Source: Ottowia flava
GTDB lineage: Bacteria > Pseudomonadota > Gammaproteobacteria > Burkholderiales > Burkholderiaceae_C
Reading direction: 5' to 3'
NCBI RefSeq assembly: GCF_008017535.1
Contig: NZ_VRUA01000001.1
Location: forward strand, 409,436-473,435
Length of the DNA: 64,000 nt
The notes beneath the pieces are model-generated. The model searched no databases. It was not told the DNA's origin and saw only the letters and a list, made by a program, of their open reading frames with translations. Position 1 is the stretch's first letter. Every line of letters begins with the position of its first letter. The translations under genes were made by a program, and so were the position numbers. This document shows, piece after piece, positions 61,615-64,000 of the stretch.

Positions 61615-62128
61615 ATGGTGGCATCGATGATGGCCCCGCGTGCGCCTTGGACCTTCAGCCCGCGCTGCTCCAATTGGCTGTTGATGAGTGCCAGCAGCTT
61701 TTGATCGAGTTCGGCCTTGACCAAGCGGTTGCGGAAGCGGCAGATGGTGCTGGCATCAGGCAGCTCGCCCGCCGAGGGCTCAAAGCTGGTGAAGACCATG
61801 AAGTCCAGGCGCACTCGCAGGGCTTGCTCCAGCTGTGCATCCGACAGACCATGCCACTGGCCCAGCAGCATGAGCTTGAACATGCCCAGTGGTGTGTATG
61901 GCTCGGGGCCGCCAGCGCCAGAGATTTCGCGCTGGTACAGCCCTTTGAGCTGACCAGAAATCGCCCTCCAGTCGAGCAACTCGTGCAGCTTTATGCTGGG
62001 GCTTGATTCGACCAGCGGGCGGGCGCCCATCAGAAAGAAGCTGTCCATCCGTCATCACCTCCTGCTCCGATTGCAGCGCAACCTCACCTGATGCGCATCG
62101 GGGGTGCTACCAGTTATGCAGCGGTCTT
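61615..62128 (-). mobile_element. Fragment of the same IS5-like element, inverted
   Basis: Outer end has the same 16-bp terminal repeat (62113-62128). Contains the 5' part of the transposase and stops at the right end of the first copy. Copies lie head to head around a shared junction at 61614/61615. Confidence 0.8.
61616..62048 (-). pseudogene. IS5-family transposase, N-terminal fragment
   Basis: About 143 residues beginning MDSFFLMGARPLVESSPS and ending ARGAIIDATI exactly where the other IS copy begins. It contains the Tnp N-terminal region (REISGAGGPEPYTPLGMFKL, DASTICRFRNRL) but none beyond the first DDE Asp. The open frame continues into antisense IS sequence, giving a spurious longer product. 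Confidence 0.8.
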
Positions 62129-62167
62129 ATAAAGTGACGCAAATTAATCAATCGATCGTCATTATCA

Positions 62168-62200
62168 TGATTTTTAAAAATCACCCCTCAATCAATGAGG
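62168..62200 (-). terminator. Candidate terminator after the immunity-like gene
   Basis: Minus strand: stem CCTCA/TGAGG (62186-62200) followed by TGATTTTT. The T-run belongs to a perfect 16-bp palindrome TGATTTTTAAAAATCA at 62168-62183. About 120 bp after the gene stop; nothing else is recognised in 62129-62319. Confidence 0.45.
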
Positions 62201-62319
62201 CACTCACTACGCATCGATTCAATTCAACGCCACACACCCAGGATTTTCAGAAACAAAAGCACCGGATCATTCAATCAAATCCTCTTGATAAGCAGCAAAC
62301 GCTAAATTAAACAACCTCT

Positions 62320-63132
62320 TCAGGAAACACCCACTTTTGGATAGCCAATCAAAAATTCCGGCCGAGGCACCCCAGGCATATTGGCGTAGGCCTGAAAAAT
62401 AATCTCCAACGGACTTAACCCGGGATCATGCAGATGATAAACTATCTTAAGCCAAGTGGCCCCTCGAATATACTGACCATTGCCAAACCAATCCTCCGCC
62501 AAACGAGCCGAAATCATACGCCGCCCAGCACCTACGAGATCTTCCCTGCTATAAAGAGACTTGCCAACCTCATGCAATGCAAGCGCGTACGCAAACTCCC
62601 TCGGCTTTTCAATTCTCTTTGGAGCAATAGGATCCCCTTTGCCGACATAATGTTCGTATAATTCGATGGCGCGCTCAGGACCGTTAAATTCAGAACCTGA
62701 TTGCAATGCAAATGCCATTGCATCGTCGAGCCCCTGCTTAAGGACTGTTGTCACTGACCATGCACCCCCATCCGACTTCCAGCTCGCTTCATTTGCCTCC
62801 AAAGCTTCATGCCAATCGGTTCGGTGAGGCCTACCGTCTAGCATCCATCGACCCAGCGCTCTCGCTTGGCACAAATACCTTAGATGGGTATTAACGTCCA
62901 TCCCGAAGACTTCACCATTGACTATTGCATAGTCAACCCAATCCACTGCCTCAGGAAGAATAGGCGCCACATTTGACTCCATCCCCACCAGCCAACCAGC
63001 AATTACAGTTGCAATCTGCGACATACCTATGTTTCCCATGGGTTTGGTCGCATCAAATTTCTTTCCCAAATAATAACTCAACATTCCCGGCGTAAAGCCT
63101 TGCGCACGCAAATTAATAGGATTGAATTTCAT
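62320..63132 (-). CDS. Putative immunity protein of the adjacent toxin
   Basis: 270 residues from ATG 63132, 4 bp after the toxin stop. Predicted soluble, mostly helical, no signal or membrane segment; features include DWVDYAIVNGEVFGMDVN and EFAYALALHEVGKSLY. I recognise no named family. AT-rich codon use unlike the chromosome to the left. The role rests on position directly after a toxin domain. Confidence 0.6.
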   Translation of the reverse strand: MKFNPINLRAQGFTPGMLSYYLGKKFDATKPMGNIGMSQIATVIAGWLVGMESNVAPILPEAVDWVDYAIVNGEVFGMDVNTHLRYLCQARALGRWMLDGRPHRTDWHEALEANEASWKSDGGAWSVTTVLKQGLDDAMAFALQSGSEFNGPERAIELYEHYVGKGDPIAPKRIEKPREFAYALALHEVGKSLYSREDLVGAGRRMISARLAEDWFGNGQYIRGATWLKIVYHLHDPGLSPLEIIFQAYANMPGVPRPEFLIGYPKVGVS

Positions 63133-63136
63133 AGTT

Positions 63137-63886
63137 TTATTGTACCGGCAGACCATTCACAAATCGAATTACATTGGAGTTCCTCGAACCACCAGAGCCA
63201 ACTGTATTTGTACTGAAATTACCATTCTCAAGCGCCTCAAGTGCGTTAAGCCGCACACTTTCGGAAACAGTTGTAGAATTTCGAATATGCTCCTGAGCCT
63301 GCTCCGAGGCCCCCCTCAAGCTATCCGAGTAGCCTTCAAGTGACGGTTTAAACGTATTCGACGGCTTGATCGATGTCAATGCACTCCTAAATTTATTATC
63401 CCACAGCGTCACCTCACCAGTACGCGTATTGAGTGATATTACGTCTGCGCCGTTCAATGTAACTCGATTCCCGTACATGACCACTGCTGTTTCCGGAAGC
63501 CCAGCCAACTCGTTTGCCAATCGCAACTCCTCCGCGTACCCAACGCGATGCGAATTGGCAATACGCGGATTTGAGGAGTCTATTAGCTGCGGCGTGTAGT
63601 CTAGGCCGGCACCTGGCTCGGGCAACCTCGGATCCAGGCGGATTCCGTTACTGACGCGCGACAGGTCGCCAACTGCGCCTAGCTGAGCTCGGCGACCTCC
63701 CTGCACCGGCCCTGTGAAAGCATTCTCCCCGACAAACCTCACCGCCCCAGCCGCTGGCTTGACCAAGCTCGCTGCGGAGTAGCCTAGTCCTACCGCTGAT
63801 TGCCCAACCTCATTGAACAATTCCCCTAACGCCCGACTCTGCTTGTAAGGGTCAGTCAGCGCCATGGCGGCACTGTAGCGGGTCAC
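63137..63886 (-). CDS. Orphan polymorphic-toxin C-terminal domain, PD-(D/E)XK nuclease-like
   Basis: 249 residues from GTG 63886 (ATG 63865 possible); the frame stays open to a TGA near 63940. N-terminal hydrophobic/pre-toxin-like part, then a domain with EELRLANELAG and DVISLNTRTGEVTLWDNK, where Asp148, Asp163 and Lys165 fit a D-x14-DxK nuclease motif as in many CdiA or hemagglutinin C-termini. No secretion domain is attached, suggesting a displaced cassette. Confidence 0.6.
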   Translation of the reverse strand: MTRYSAAMALTDPYKQSRALGELFNEVGQSAVGLGYSAASLVKPAAGAVRFVGENAFTGPVQGGRRAQLGAVGDLSRVSNGIRLDPRLPEPGAGLDYTPQLIDSSNPRIANSHRVGYAEELRLANELAGLPETAVVMYGNRVTLNGADVISLNTRTGEVTLWDNKFRSALTSIKPSNTFKPSLEGYSDSLRGASEQAQEHIRNSTTVSESVRLNALEALENGNFSTNTVGSGGSRNSNVIRFVNGLPVQ

Positions 63887-63923
63887 TACGCTTTCGATCG
63901 CGTTTGTGACCGTTTCGCGTGGG

Positions 63924-64000
63924 CTAAGTGTAGTTTCTCAACACGTTGTTCCCGTCGAATGCGAGTCGCGTGATGGGAGGCAGGTGTTCGGTGGCTGAGT
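63924..64000 (-). CDS. 3' end of an unidentified gene at the right edge
   Basis: Frame ending LAFDGNNVLRNYT with TAG at 63924-63926; 24 residues visible. Ends about 40 bp upstream of the toxin start on the same strand. Not recognised; it may be a piece of the toxin's former carrier protein. Confidence 0.25.
   Translation of the reverse strand, partial: SATEHLPPITRLAFDGNNVLRNYT

Noticed and set aside
61368..62048. 226-residue transposase-like product
   Set aside because: Homology stops at the IS junction (about 61615); the rest is antisense to the other IS copy.

Overview
The window is GC-rich, densely packed chromosome of a betaproteobacterium, most likely Burkholderiales, family Comamonadaceae. 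The evidence is the gene order (rpmF-plsX-fab genes followed by rpoE-rseA-rseB-mucD-lepA; hfq-hflX-hflK-hflC-hisZ-purA; sucA-odhB-lpdA with a DUF2867 gene inside), the orphan Bug/TctC binding proteins, and a dispersed repeat built around TAGCTG-N2-GCGCA. Genus is not claimed. No tRNA, rRNA or CRISPR array was seen.

Region 1 (1-12.2 kb, minus strand): YceD and L32 lead into phospholipid and fatty-acid synthesis (plsX, fabH, fabD, fabG, acpP, fabF). These are followed by a YgfX-like membrane protein, the envelope-stress cassette rpoE-rseA-rseB-mucD, and the 5' part of lepA, which runs off the left edge. Region 2 (12.2-34.5 kb): maf and an RsmI-like methyltransferase on the plus strand, then a long minus-strand series. 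It holds a phosphoribosyltransferase, purA, hisZ, hflC/hflK/hflX, hfq, der, bamB, a YfgM-like protein, hisS, ispG, rodZ, pilF, rlmN, ndk, rluB, scpB and rluD. These are core functions in nucleotide synthesis, RNA modification, outer-membrane assembly and membrane proteolysis.

Region 3 (34.5-50 kb): bamD, a DinG-like helicase, a PP2C phosphatase, zapE with a small lipoprotein, the 2-oxoglutarate dehydrogenase genes (sucA, odhB, lpdA), a PrpE-type propionyl-CoA synthetase with an FNR-like palindrome upstream, a phasin-like protein and an isochorismatase-family hydrolase. Region 4 (50.3-59.2 kb) is the most interesting metabolic locus. A LysR regulator stands divergent from seven genes: two class III CoA-transferases, two crotonase-fold enzymes (one PaaG-like), an AtuA-family protein and two Bug/TctC solute-binding proteins. 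The first six of these are joined by five successive 4-nt stop/start overlaps using ATG, GTG, TTG, ATG and TTG starts. This looks like one catabolic pathway for an unidentified organic acid.

Region 5 (59.3-64.0 kb) is AT-richer and looks acquired. It holds two related ankyrin-repeat genes (one apparently frameshifted, one cut by an IS), two damaged inverted copies of one IS5-like element sharing 16-bp terminal repeats, and an orphan toxin-immunity pair with a PD-(D/E)XK-like nuclease motif. Thirteen copies of the roughly 35-63 bp dispersed repeat lie between genes and also inside five coding sequences. In those five they are read through in frame.
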